Notes under the pieces: model-generated | Databases searched by the model: none | Told to the model about the DNA's origin: nothing | The model's input: the letters and a program-made list of their open reading frames with translations, nothing else | Made by a program: the position numbers and the translations under genes | NCBI GenBank assembly: GCA_029059935.1 | Contig: JAIDUZ010000017.1 | Coordinates: 1 to 64,000 of the forward strand | Direction of reading: 5' to 3' | Source of the DNA: Alistipes sp. | GTDB taxonomy: Bacteria > Bacteroidota > Bacteroidia > Bacteroidales > Rikenellaceae | Length of the DNA stretch: 64,000 bases | Shown here: positions 9,910 through 18,162 of the stretch, one piece after another | Numbering within the stretch: the first letter of the stretch is position 1 | Layout of the letters: the number at the start of each line of letters is the position of its first letter

Positions 9910-10913
9910 CAACGGGCCGTATAGGTCCAGATGTCGGGCCATTGCGAGCGATGGGCGCGCATGAAGCGCTGGCAGGCGGCCGGGTCGTCCGATTCAAAGG
10001 GCGAAACCATCAGTTTGCCCCGGAAGCGGTAGACGCGGCAGACCAGCGTTCCGTCCACGGCCCGTATCTTGGTTATTTCCGCCTCGGCATTTTCCGGTTG
10101 GACGAATACGCCGGCCACCACATAGCTGCGGCCCGACACCAGAGCCGCCGGTGCCCCGACGCTCCCCTGCACTGCCGCCGGAGCCGTCTCCGCCGCATTT
10201 TCGGCAGGCCGCTCCGTGAGTTGTTCCGCGGGTTGTTCCGCCGTTCCCGAGGTTCCCGGCGCTTCCGGCATCGCCGTCGTCGCTATCGAGTCCGCCGCAG
10301 CCGGTGTCCCGGGCATCGCCGCCGCATCGCCGACCGAAAGAATCTCCGGTGCCGGCATCTCTTCCGCCACCGTCTCAGCCGGACCATTGCGCATGCCGAG
10401 CACGCGCTGCACCGCCTCCGGAAGTTCGATTCGCTCGGCAAAGAAGGCAAAGTAGCCGATAGCCAGGGCCGATACCAGAGCCAGCAGCGCAATCCACAGG
10501 GCGCAGTCGCTCCGTTTTTCCCGAAGTCTCACCGGGTCGCTCCCGTACGGGTTGAGCATCAGGTCGAACTCCGGGTCGGAGTTGAAGCGGGTCCCCTTGA
10601 GCTGCCCCACGCCCGCAATGGTCAGCGTGCGTTCGCCCACCACGTTGTCCAGCCAGCGGTCGTAGATCGACTGCGCTTTCTCGTGGTCGCAGCGGGCCGC
10701 CCGCACTATTTCGTCGACCAGCGACACGCCTTGTTCCCGGTCCGTGAATCCCACGGCACGGCACGGCGGCACCACCCGGTCGTCATCGAGCCGCCGGGCG
10801 CCGCGCTGTTCCACATACAACGACCCCACACCGGGCAAAAAGAGTTCGCAACCGGCGGCAAGCCGATTGGCAATCAGACGGTTGACCTGTTCGGTCATCG
10901 GATTCGCGTTCAT
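9909..10913 (-). CDS. HU-like domain protein with transmembrane segment and SPOR domain
   Basis: A 334-residue protein. The N-terminal half (about 5-125) resembles the HU/CCDC81-type DNA-binding-like domain of Bacteroidetes (LPGVGSLYVEQRGAR, TIAGVGQLKGTRFN). A single membrane segment at about 138-158 follows, then a low-complexity Ala/Pro/Glu linker, then a C-terminal SPOR domain (about 265-334, SGRSYVVAGVFVQPENAEAE) that typically binds denuded septal peptidoglycan. The layout would put the HU-like part in the cytoplasm and SPOR in the periplasm, suggesting a role at the division septum. It overlaps the lgt stop by 4 bp. Confidence 0.87.
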   Translation of the reverse strand: MNANPMTEQVNRLIANRLAAGCELFLPGVGSLYVEQRGARRLDDDRVVPPCRAVGFTDREQGVSLVDEIVRAARCDHEKAQSIYDRWLDNVVGERTLTIAGVGQLKGTRFNSDPEFDLMLNPYGSDPVRLREKRSDCALWIALLALVSALAIGYFAFFAERIELPEAVQRVLGMRNGPAETVAEEMPAPEILSVGDAAAMPGTPAAADSIATTAMPEAPGTSGTAEQPAEQLTERPAENAAETAPAAVQGSVGAPAALVSGRSYVVAGVFVQPENAEAEITKIRAVDGTLVCRVYRFRGKLMVSPFESDDPAACQRFMRAHRSQWPDIWTYTAR

Positions 10914-11770
10914 GGTTTCCGTTTTTTAGCGGTTCGTGCGGCGGGTTCCGGCAGCCGTTCGGGCTGCGAGAAGCCCCGCCAAATCATATAAATTCCTAAC
11001 AGAATGAAAGGTATGCTGAGCCACTGGCCCATGTCGAGCGCCCAGCTCTTCTCGAAAGCCTCTTGTTCGGTCTTGATGAATTCGATAAGGAAGCGCGTCA
11101 GGAAGATGCCTTCAAGACCGATGCCGAAAAGCACGCCGGGACGCCGGCGCGCCATGTCGCGGGCAAAATAGAGCCACGCCAGCAGAGCGAAGGTCGCCGC
11201 ATAGCACAGCGCTTCGTATATCTGCGTGGGGTGCACCGCCGCCGGGGCATACTCGACTACCCACTTGTGCGAGCGTACGAATTCGAAACCCCACGGCAAC
11301 GTCGTCGTCGTGCCGAAAATCTCCGAGTTGAACAGGTTGCCCAAGCGCACCAGCGCCCCGCCGATGCCCACCGCTATCATGATGCGGTCGAGCGACCAGA
11401 TGTAGGGCAGTCTGTTCTTGCGCGAGAAGAGCCACAGACCTATCAGCAGGCCGATCGCCGCTCCGTGACTGGCCAGACCTCCGTCGCGGAATCCCGTGAT
11501 GATGGTCCACGGCCGGCTCAGATACTCCGCCGGGTCGTAGAACAGGCAGTGTCCCAGGCGCGCACCGATGATGGTGGCCAGCGTGCCGTAGAGGAAAATC
11601 GATTCCGACACCTTCTCCGACAGCCCTTCGCGCCGGCAGAAGCAGTCGAACAGCTTGGCGCCCGCCAGAATGGCCAGCACCCACATCAGGCCGTAGTAGC
11701 GGATGTCGAGCGTTCCGATCCGGAAAAACACCGGGTCGAAGTTCCATACGATGGTCAGAGGTTCCGTCAT
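10910..11770 (-). CDS. lgt: Prolipoprotein diacylglyceryl transferase Lgt
   Basis: Transfers diacylglycerol from phosphatidylglycerol to the lipobox cysteine of prolipoproteins, the first step of lipoprotein maturation at the inner membrane. The 286-residue protein has about seven membrane helices and the Lgt signatures IRYYGLMW, GARLGHCLFYDP, GGLASHGAAIG and HPTQIYEA. It heads a translationally coupled operon with the HU/SPOR and GtrA genes (ATGA overlap). The NigD-like lipoprotein next door is a plausible substrate, as are other exported lipoproteins. Confidence 0.97.
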   Translation of the reverse strand: MTEPLTIVWNFDPVFFRIGTLDIRYYGLMWVLAILAGAKLFDCFCRREGLSEKVSESIFLYGTLATIIGARLGHCLFYDPAEYLSRPWTIITGFRDGGLASHGAAIGLLIGLWLFSRKNRLPYIWSLDRIMIAVGIGGALVRLGNLFNSEIFGTTTTLPWGFEFVRSHKWVVEYAPAAVHPTQIYEALCYAATFALLAWLYFARDMARRRPGVLFGIGLEGIFLTRFLIEFIKTEQEAFEKSWALDMGQWLSIPFILLGIYMIWRGFSQPERLPEPAARTAKKRKP

Positions 11771-11881
11771 CTCTTGCGTAAAATTCAGTTTCTTGCATCT
11801 TTTCCCGCCTCGGCACGGCCCTTGTTCGTTCGGCTCCGCCCCGGTTCAAGAAAAGTTCGTTTTTCGTTCTTTTTCCGTCTC

Positions 11882-12043
11882 GCAGCCTCAGCGCTTTCCG
11901 GCAAGTCTTCCGACCGCCTCAACAAACGCCCGGCCCCGAAACGGTATTCTCTAATTCTTCATCCCTCAACTTCGGCAGCCTCAGCGCTTCCCGGCAGGTC
12001 TTCCGACCGCCTCAACCAACGCCCGGCCCCGAAACGGCATTCT
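11882..12043. repeat. 69-bp direct repeat, two copies
   Basis: Copies at 11882-11950 and 11975-12043, both beginning gcagcctcagcgctt and ending cccggccccgaaacgg plus tattct or cattct. They differ at a handful of positions and are separated by 24 bp. They fill the roughly 300-bp spacer between lgt and the histidine kinase, which holds no gene. Confidence 0.85.
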
Positions 12044-12079
12044 TCACCAAGTCCCCCTCGGCCCAGGAGAGCCCCGGTT

Positions 12080-13129
12080 CTACTTGATGTCTTGCAGGGC
12101 TACCTTCTTCAGCGTGAACGAGAAGGTGCTTCCTACGCCCGGTTCGCTGCGCACCGTGATGCGTTCGCCGTGCGCTTCGACAATATGTTTGCATATCGCC
12201 AGACCCAGGCCCGTGCCGCCTTGTTCGCGCGAACGGCCCTTGTCCGTGCGGTAGAAGCGTTCGAACACGCGCGGCAGGTCTTCCTTGCCGATGCCTTGGC
12301 CGTTGTCTTCGATTTCCACCAGTATCTTGTCCAGCATGTCGCGGAAGCGGATGCGCGTCGCCCCGCCTTGCTTGCCATAGCGTATCGAGTTGATTATCAG
12401 GTTCACAAAAACTTGCCCGATAAAGTGTTTGTCGGCCAGCACCCAGAACGCCGAGGGCAGGTTCTCGGCCCCTTTCACCGTGATTCCGATCTCTTTCTTG
12501 TCGGCTTCCATCTCCGCCTGCTCGGCTATCTCCCGGGCCAGCGCCACCACGTCGAACTTCTCCAGATTCAGACGGTTCATGTTGCTCTCCAGCTTCGAAA
12601 TGGTGTCCAGGTCGTTCACAATGTTGATCAGACGGTCGATGCTCTTCTCCGCCCGTTCCAGGAATTTGCGGTTGATAAGTTCGTCTTCCAGTCCTCCGTC
12701 CAGCAGGGTCGAAATGTAGCCTTGGATGTTGAAAATCGGGGTCTTCAGTTCGTGGGCCACATTGCCAAGATATTGTTTGCGGAAGTGTTCCGCTTCCTTC
12801 AGCCGCGCTATCTCCTTGTCGTTGGTGTCGGCCCAGGCGGTCAGTTCCTCGCCGATGTTTTCCACCCGTTTGTCGCGCAGTTCGCTGAAAATCTCCGTCG
12901 TGTGCACATCGCGCGACAGCACGATCGAGTAGATGGGCTTCAGTTTGTAGGCCACATACTTGCGGATAATGAAGAGCGCCGACAGCGCCATCACAACGAA
13001 GGCTCCGCCGGCTGCGCTCAGCGCCAGCCACCACGTCGCGCGGCTCCACCACATGATGCCGCCCGCTATCACCGCCGCCAGCAGCGCAATCCACAGCGAC
13101 GCCCCTTCCTTGGTCTTGATTCTTATCAT
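12080..13129 (-). CDS. Membrane sensor histidine kinase
   Basis: A 349-residue kinase with two adjacent membrane helices (about 10-31 and 34-54) and almost no periplasmic loop, so it probably senses within or beside the membrane. The HisKA box NVAHELKTPIFNIQGY carries the phospho-accepting His. The HATPase domain has the N box NLIINSIRYG, G1 EDNGQGIG and G2 GGTGLGLAICKH. No response regulator gene is adjacent, so its partner lies elsewhere. It resembles PhoR-type kinases, but the stimulus cannot be read. Confidence 0.92.
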   Translation of the reverse strand: MIRIKTKEGASLWIALLAAVIAGGIMWWSRATWWLALSAAGGAFVVMALSALFIIRKYVAYKLKPIYSIVLSRDVHTTEIFSELRDKRVENIGEELTAWADTNDKEIARLKEAEHFRKQYLGNVAHELKTPIFNIQGYISTLLDGGLEDELINRKFLERAEKSIDRLINIVNDLDTISKLESNMNRLNLEKFDVVALAREIAEQAEMEADKKEIGITVKGAENLPSAFWVLADKHFIGQVFVNLIINSIRYGKQGGATRIRFRDMLDKILVEIEDNGQGIGKEDLPRVFERFYRTDKGRSREQGGTGLGLAICKHIVEAHGERITVRSEPGVGSTFSFTLKKVALQDIK

Positions 13130-13356
13130 GTCGTTCCCGTTTTTTCAATTAACGATTGCCTGACTACTCGATGTGCCGCAATCCGCAACCGACCGGATTC
13201 GAAACCGCGCTCCTCAAATACCTGTACATCAAACACACAAACAATCTTTCAATATTTTCTTGTATTCGCCTGCCGAACGATTCCGTCCGGGTCCGTCACA
13301 GCCCGAATCCGTCCGAAACCGGCCGGAACGAGCAACGCCGCCCGCTCCCGCTACGA

Positions 13357-13953
13357 CTATTTGTCGTAGCGTTCCATCAGCCGGGCAATGTACTTGCCCA
13401 CAATGTCGAATTCAAGGTTCACCACCGAGCCCGGTTCTATGCGGCAGAAGTTCGTGTGTTCCATCGTGTAGGGTATGATGGCCACCCGGAAGCTCCGCGG
13501 CGTCGGGTCGCACACCGTCAGACTCACACCGTTGACCGCCACCGAGCCTTTCTCCACCGTGCAGAGACCGCCGCCGCGGGGTTCGTATTCGAACGTAAAA
13601 TACCAGCTGCCCCCGGCGTCTTCTTTCGCCGTGCAGCGGGCCGTCTGGTCCACATGCCCCTGAACTATGTGGCCGTCCAGCAGCGCATCGGGTTTCATCG
13701 AGCGTTCCAGATTCACCAGATCGCCCACTTCGAGCAGCCCCAGGTTGCTGCGGTCGAGGGTCTCTTTCATCGCCGTCACCGTGTAGGTGTCGCCGTCGAT
13801 CGCCACCACCGTCAGACATACGCCGTTATGGGCTATGCTCTGGTCTATTTTCAGTTCCTGCGCAAAGTCCGCACGGAGCGTGAAATCCTTGTTCTGACGG
13901 TCGACGCGGATTCCCACTACCTCGGCCGTTCGTTCCACTATGCCCGAAAACAT
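13357..13953 (-). CDS. ribE: Riboflavin synthase alpha chain
   Basis: Dismutates two 6,7-dimethyl-8-ribityllumazine molecules into riboflavin. The 198-residue protein begins with the invariant MFSGIVE and contains two lumazine-binding repeats, seen as NGVCLTV plus DGHIVQGHVD in the first half and VNGVSLTV in the second. Length is normal for the trimeric enzyme. It starts 4 bp after the HTH/S24-like gene and is probably co-transcribed with it. No FMN riboswitch was seen upstream. Confidence 0.97.
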   Translation of the reverse strand: MFSGIVERTAEVVGIRVDRQNKDFTLRADFAQELKIDQSIAHNGVCLTVVAIDGDTYTVTAMKETLDRSNLGLLEVGDLVNLERSMKPDALLDGHIVQGHVDQTARCTAKEDAGGSWYFTFEYEPRGGGLCTVEKGSVAVNGVSLTVCDPTPRSFRVAIIPYTMEHTNFCRIEPGSVVNLEFDIVGKYIARLMERYDK

Positions 13954-13957
13954 CTTC

Positions 13958-14587
13958 CTACGTGTTGATTATCAGCTTGCCTTTCACTTTGTACACCGCT
14001 TGTATGTCGTTGACACTGAGTTCTATGTCATCATAGTTCTCCTTGTCGCCGGCAACCAGGCGGAGCCGTTTTCCGCTCTCGGCGGTACGTACTATACGCA
14101 AAGTTACAATTTTTCGGCTGATAATCACGTATTCTTCACCGGGAATAATTTCATCGCGCTCCACATTTTTCAGAAATACCACCGTTCCGGCCGGCAGCGT
14201 CCGCCCCATGGCACGCCCCGAGTAGAGCATCGCCAGGTCGCAGGCTCCCAGCTGGGGCACCACGAATTCGCTTTCGGGTTCAAGATGCTGGAGATTGGCG
14301 ATTCCTTGTTCGACGTCTATATTATAATAAGGTATCTGCACCCCGCGCAGCTGTTGTTCGGCAAACATCTGCCCGTCGCCCGTCAGCAGCCACAGTTTGT
14401 CTATCTGCGGGAATTTGGCCACGATGCGCTGGGCCACATCGCGCGAAATGCCGTTGTTGCCGCGTTTTATCTGATAAAGATTCTCGCCGCGCGCCAGGCC
14501 GATATGACGGGCAAAATAGTTGGTCGACATGTTCGCCCACTTGATCACGGCCTCGATTCGCTGCCAATTATTCTGTTTTTCCCGCAT
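13958..14587 (-). CDS. HTH regulator with S24/LexA-like C-terminal domain
   Basis: A 209-residue protein with an XRE-type helix-turn-helix at about 15-65 (STNYFARHIGLARGENLYQI) and a C-terminal region shaped like an S24 peptidase domain (VVPQLGACDLAMLYSGRAMG, then LPAGTVVFL and GEEYVII). The expected catalytic serine context (GDSM) is replaced by YSGRAM, so self-cleavage is doubtful. Such proteins act as repressors. It is placed upstream of ribE with 4-bp spacing and diverges from tRNA-Arg. Whether it regulates ribE is unknown. Confidence 0.8.
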   Translation of the reverse strand: MREKQNNWQRIEAVIKWANMSTNYFARHIGLARGENLYQIKRGNNGISRDVAQRIVAKFPQIDKLWLLTGDGQMFAEQQLRGVQIPYYNIDVEQGIANLQHLEPESEFVVPQLGACDLAMLYSGRAMGRTLPAGTVVFLKNVERDEIIPGEEYVIISRKIVTLRIVRTAESGKRLRLVAGDKENYDDIELSVNDIQAVYKVKGKLIINT

Positions 14588-14615
14588 TTCGGTTTCGCAA
14601 TTTAAAAATAATTCG

Positions 14616-14623
14616 TATCTTCG
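14616..14623 (+). promoter_or_regulatory. Probable -7 box of tRNA-Arg
   Basis: TATCTTCG lies 7 bp upstream of the tRNA 5' end and matches TAnnTTTG except at one base. Confidence 0.45.
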
Positions 14624-14630
14624 CGCATCC

Positions 14631-14702
14631 GGTCCCGTAGTTCAATGGATAGAATACAAGATTCCGGTTCTTACGATATGGGTTCGATTCCCGTCGGGAC
14701 TA
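14631..14702 (+). tRNA. tRNA-Arg (anticodon CCG)
   Basis: The sequence folds as a cloverleaf: acceptor ggtcccg with cgggact (terminal G-U), D arm gttc...gaat, anticodon stem caaga/tctta with loop ttccggt giving anticodon CCG, and T arm atggg-ttcgatt-cccgt. The first pair of the anticodon stem (C-A) is mismatched. The CCA tail is not encoded. It reads CGG arginine codons, common in this GC-rich DNA. A T-tailed hairpin follows directly. Confidence 0.88.
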
Positions 14703-14706
14703 CTTC

Positions 14707-14741
14707 ACACAGGCATCGCTTCGCGCGGCGCCTGTGTTTTT
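14707..14741 (+). terminator. Intrinsic terminator of tRNA-Arg
   Basis: The stem acacaggc/gcctgtgt is followed by ttttt, starting 5 bp after the tRNA discriminator base. Confidence 0.85.
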
Positions 14742-14914
14742 CGTATCGGGCCCGATTCATCTTCGCAAAAATAGTAACAAATTCCGTGCGGGCAACAAAA
14801 AATATCATTTTTAAGTCTTTTTATAACATATTCGGACACCCTACCGCAGCTCTTCTCCGGCTCCCGCCCCTTCCCTCCTTTATTCGCCCTGCGGCACCGC
14901 ACTTGTCTTTTCCT

Positions 14915-14961
14915 CGTTGCCCGGCTGGGGGGGGGTCGCGCAAAGCGCGAGCCGGGCAACG
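14915..14961. repeat. Nested hairpin repeat, family 1 (copy 3)
   Basis: The same fold as the copy at 2666: outer stem cgttgcccggct, inner TCGCGC/GCGCGA with an AAA loop. The bulge G-run has expanded to nine or ten residues. Confidence 0.85.
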
Positions 14962-15130
14962 AAGCATCCGCGATTTGCAATATTATAAATCCCGACTCTT
15001 AGTCGGGCGTCATTCTGAGGAGCATAACGACGAAGAATCGCACCATCATCCCGACTGCACCGTCAAGAACCGCCATCCCAAAAGAATTCATCTCATCACT
15101 TCCGCTGACGTTTGCGAATCGCTGTTTTTC

Positions 15131-15180
15131 CTCGGGGGCGGCTCGCACCTTTGGTGCGACCCCCGCAGCCGCCCCCGAAG
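15131..15180. repeat. Nested hairpin repeat, family 1 (copy 4)
   Basis: The outer stem ctcgggggcggct pairs with agccgcccccgaag; the inner arms TCGCACC/GGTGCGA close a TTT loop; the cccccgc bulge is on the 3' side. Confidence 0.85.
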
Positions 15181-15474
15181 AGCCTTTCCGTCCGGTGCGA
15201 CATCCCTGCCTGCCCGGCACAGAGGTCCGCACTGTGGGACTGCAAACTCTTTTCAAAACCCGCCTCTCAGGCGGGCGGGCCCCGCAGGCTACTGCCCGCC
15301 TCGTCATGCTGAGACAAAGCCGAAGAATCTGTTTTTTTTGCTGTTATAGATTCTTTGTCGCTGTGCTCCTCAGAATGACCACCCCTTTAGTCCCTAATAA
15401 ATTCCGCCCCGATGTTGGAGCCGTAGCGAAAGGATAAAGCCGGCTCGGCATGATGAAAAGCAGTTCGCAGATGC

Positions 15475-15711
15475 TTGGACGCAGCGCACGGAGAAACCGT
15501 AAGCGCGATTGATGTTGTTCAGCGGGTTCACAAGGCTCGCCTTGAATAACAGGCGCCCCGCATTGTAATTGCCGCTGGCATACGAGGACGACGACCAGGC
15601 CGTGCCCTCGTCGCCGATGCCGCCCAAGGCTCCCGTCGTGTTGTTGCGGAAGCCCGAAGCAGGCACTCCGAACGATCGCTGGATTGGATGCCGCAGAGAG
15701 GGAACAAACAA
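15475..15711 (-). pseudogene. Truncated FISUMP-domain 3' end, cassette A
   Basis: An open reading frame encoding only the C-terminal 75 or so residues of a Fibrobacter succinogenes major paralogous domain: a PASGFR turn, GALGGIGDEGTAWSSSSYAS, LVNPLNNINRAYGFSV and the terminal RCVQ. The N-terminal part, signal peptide and stop codon are missing. Upstream it is joined to a short leader (tccctctctgcggcatccaa) shared by the other cassettes. It is the inverted, near-identical twin of the copy at 27740. Complete genes of this type encode secreted or surface proteins with a C-type-lectin-like fold. Confidence 0.8.
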
Positions 15712-16235
15712 TGCACAATTCAGAATTCACAATTTTGCGATTAAGCGAGTGTAAAGCCGAACTTGTTCGGGCTTTGCCGAGCGGGAGCGATGATGGTGCA
15801 AGCCTCGGTTATGCCGAACAAGTTCGGGCATAACCGAGGCGCCGCCCATCCAAGGCGCAGCCAGAGTCAAGACCCCGTAGGGGCTTGATTTAGAATTTGT
15901 CATTCTTCGCTTCGCTCAGAATGACAGAACAAACTGCGGCCCGCACGGCTCTTGGAGCCGCCCTTACAGAAAAGGATTAATTTTGAATTGTGAATTAATC
16001 CCCTTATGGGGTCTTGACTTCGCTCATGCTCGGCAAAGCCTGCAAGCAGGCTCTGCACTCGCTTAATCGCGAAGTTGTGAATTGTGAATTGATAAACCGG
16101 CTCTGCGGCAGACTGGAATGAACAGCCGGCGAGAGCGTTGAAAACTCTCGCCGGCGGATTGCTGAATCTGCCGACCACGCTGGCGCAAGCCGTGGCCTGC
16201 GTCACTCCGGGTGGCGGAACTGCTTGTATGACAGG
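15712..16235. repeat. Composite repeat block 1, flanking part
   Basis: Joined to cassette A. In order it holds: aattcacaatt microrepeats; a segment with the palindromic ccgaacttgttcgg motif (about 15755); a gaccccgtaggggc hairpin (15870); a cattcttcgc/gaatgac element (15900); a second aattgtgaatt stretch; gcctgcaagcaggc (16041); and the tail containing ccggctctgcggcagactgg (about 16096) and gcggattgctgaatct (about 16155). The same modules occur in inverted order at 26876-27740 and again near 62,200-62,930. It ends just short of the ispE 3' end. Confidence 0.8.
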
Positions 16236-16264
16236 CGAAAGCCCGGCAATGGATCGGCGCCGAG

Positions 16265-17083
16265 TCAATCGTGAATCGTGTAGACGAAAGGTGTGATTTC
16301 GCGCAGGGCGTCGGCCTTGCGGCCATCGTCGAAGAGTCCGAACACCGCCGAGCCGCTGCCCGACATGGCGGCGTAGAGGGCGCCGGCGCGGAGCAAGCGC
16401 TCCTTGGCGGCGCGGATGGCGGGGCGTGCGGCGAAGACCGTGGGTTCGAAGTCGTTGGTGATGATTTCCTGCCACTCGGACAGCGGACGTCTGAGCCGCT
16501 CGGCGAGTGGTGTGTCGGGCACATGCGGCGTGATGCCGGCATAGGCTTCGCGCGTGGAGACCCCCTCGGCCGGTTTGACGATGACGATTCGCAGGCCGCC
16601 GAGGTCGATGGGGTAGGGGACGGTGATTTCGCCCTTGCCCGTGCACAACTGCGGGGTGTTGTCGATGAAGAAGGCCGTGTCGCTGCCCAAAGCGGCGGCG
16701 CAGGACGTCAGCTCCTCTTTGGACAATCGCAGGGCGAACTCCTCGTTGAGGCCCAGCAGCACGGCCGTGGCGTCGGACGAACCGCCGCCCAGTCCGGCAC
16801 CAAAGGGGATGCGCTTGTCGAGCCGGATGTCGGCGCCGTCGATGCCGTAGCGTTCGTGCATCAGCCGGAACGCCCGGATGCAGAGGTTCTGTTCGGGCGG
16901 GCAGTCGACAGCCAGTCCCTCGGCGCGGAATCCGACGCCGGCGGCCGGACGCCGCACCACCTCTATCTCGTCGAAGAGTCCGTGTACGGGAAACATGACG
17001 GTCTCCACGTCGTGGAACCCGTCGTCGCGGCGGCGCAGGACGTCGAGCCCGAGGTTGATTTTGCAGTTTGCGCGAAGAATCAT
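16265..17083 (-). CDS. ispE: 4-diphosphocytidyl-2-C-methyl-D-erythritol kinase
   Basis: Phosphorylates CDP-ME in the non-mevalonate isoprenoid pathway. The 272-residue GHMP kinase has the N-terminal ANCKINLGLDVL with the substrate-binding Lys, the ATP loop PFGAGLGGGSSDA and the C-terminal glycine motif MSGSGSAVFGLF. Its product feeds the polyprenyl synthase encoded 8 kb away. Single gene, divergent from the GSCFA gene. The FISUMP composite block abuts its 3' end. Confidence 0.97.
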   Translation of the reverse strand: MILRANCKINLGLDVLRRRDDGFHDVETVMFPVHGLFDEIEVVRRPAAGVGFRAEGLAVDCPPEQNLCIRAFRLMHERYGIDGADIRLDKRIPFGAGLGGGSSDATAVLLGLNEEFALRLSKEELTSCAAALGSDTAFFIDNTPQLCTGKGEITVPYPIDLGGLRIVIVKPAEGVSTREAYAGITPHVPDTPLAERLRRPLSEWQEIITNDFEPTVFAARPAIRAAKERLLRAGALYAAMSGSGSAVFGLFDDGRKADALREITPFVYTIHD

Positions 17084-17138
17084 GATGCAAATTAAGAATT
17101 AAAAATGAAAAATTAAAAATTTTCCGGCCGATTTCCCC

Positions 17139-17146
17139 TACCTTTG
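17139..17146 (+). promoter_or_regulatory. -7 box of the GSCFA gene
   Basis: TACCTTTG ends 4 nt before the ATG at 17151, implying a leaderless or nearly leaderless message. Confidence 0.7.
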
Positions 17147-17150
17147 CGTC

Positions 17151-18122
17151 ATGAAATTCCGCACTGAAATAAGGGTGGCGCCGCTGGGCACGGCCATCGG
17201 CCATGCCGACGGGGTGCTCTTCTTCGGGTCGTGTTTCGCCGATGAGATGTGCCGGCGGATGGCGTCGCTGAAGTTCCGTGCCGAGGGCAACTTCACGGGG
17301 CCGCTCTTCAATCCGGCGTCGGTGGCGGCGCTGCTGCGCCGGGCCGGAGATCCGGCTCCCGTGGCGGCGGACGAACTGCGGCAGGATGCCGACGGCTGGT
17401 GGTTCCACTACGATGCCAGCACGCTGCTGAGCGCTCCCGACCGCGAAACGGCGCTCGGACGCTGCAACGAAGCGCTCGACCGGCTCCGCACACTGCTGCC
17501 GGCGGCCCGCTGCGTGGTCGTCACGTTCGGTACGGCATGGGTCTACCGCCTCCGGGAGAACGGCCGCATCGTGGCCAACTGCCACAAGCAGCCGCAGTCG
17601 CTGTTCGAACGCGAACGGCTCGGGGTCGGGGCCATCGTGGAGGAGTGGTCGCAGCTGCTGGCCGGTCCGCTGGCGGAGAAGGAGGTGATTTTTACGGTGA
17701 GTCCGGTGCGCCACCTGGGCGACGGGCTGGAGGGCAACTCGCTGAGCAAAGCTGTGCTGCGTCTGGCTGTCGGCGAGCTGACGGAGCGTTTCGACCGGGC
17801 GCACTACTTCCCGGCCTATGAGATTCTGACCGACGACCTGCGCGACTACCGTTTCTATGCCGACGACTTGGTGCACCCCTCGCAGCAGGCGGTCGATTAT
17901 GTGTGGGAGCGTTTCGCCGAAGCGGCCCTTTCGGACGAGGCGCGGCGCTTGCTGCCTGAGGTGGAACGCCTTGCTGCCCAATGGAATCACCGCCCGCGCC
18001 GTGCCGACAGCGAAGCCTGGCTTGCACTCCGCCGCCGGACGCTGGAGCGTATGGCGGAGCTGGAGCGGAGCGCCGGAATCGACTTTTCGGAGGAGCGGGC
18101 GCAATTTAGCGGCAGCAGATAA
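17151..18122 (+). CDS. GSCFA-domain protein
   Basis: A 323-residue protein with the family signature FFGSCFADEM at about 25-34 and the late motif YADDLVHPSQQAVDYVW, which supplies an Asp/His pair consistent with an SGNH-hydrolase-like fold (Ser of GSCFA, D..H). The family is common in Bacteroidetes and some Proteobacteria; its substrate is unknown. No signal peptide is evident, so it should be cytoplasmic. The alkaline-phosphatase-like gene starts 40 bp later, from what looks like its own promoter. Confidence 0.92.
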   Translation: MKFRTEIRVAPLGTAIGHADGVLFFGSCFADEMCRRMASLKFRAEGNFTGPLFNPASVAALLRRAGDPAPVAADELRQDADGWWFHYDASTLLSAPDRETALGRCNEALDRLRTLLPAARCVVVTFGTAWVYRLRENGRIVANCHKQPQSLFERERLGVGAIVEEWSQLLAGPLAEKEVIFTVSPVRHLGDGLEGNSLSKAVLRLAVGELTERFDRAHYFPAYEILTDDLRDYRFYADDLVHPSQQAVDYVWERFAEAALSDEARRLLPEVERLAAQWNHRPRRADSEAWLALRRRTLERMAELERSAGIDFSEERAQFSGSR

Positions 18123-18134
18123 CGTTAATTTTCG

Positions 18135-18142
18135 TATTTTTG
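18135..18142 (+). promoter_or_regulatory. -7 box of the phosphatase-like gene
   Basis: TATTTTTG matches TAnnTTTG and lies 20 bp upstream of the ATG at 18163, just after the GSCFA stop codon. Confidence 0.5.
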
Positions 18143-18162
18143 TACTCCGGAACCGACGAACG

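Larger units (their letters stand above)
14742..15474. other. Non-coding spacer with interspersed repeats
   Basis: No credible gene. It contains two family-1 nested hairpins (14915, 15131), a partial family-2 repeat (about 15257-15300) and several cattctgag/gaagaatc palindromes (about 15010, 15305, 15345). It passes into the FISUMP fragment at 15475. Confidence 0.75.
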
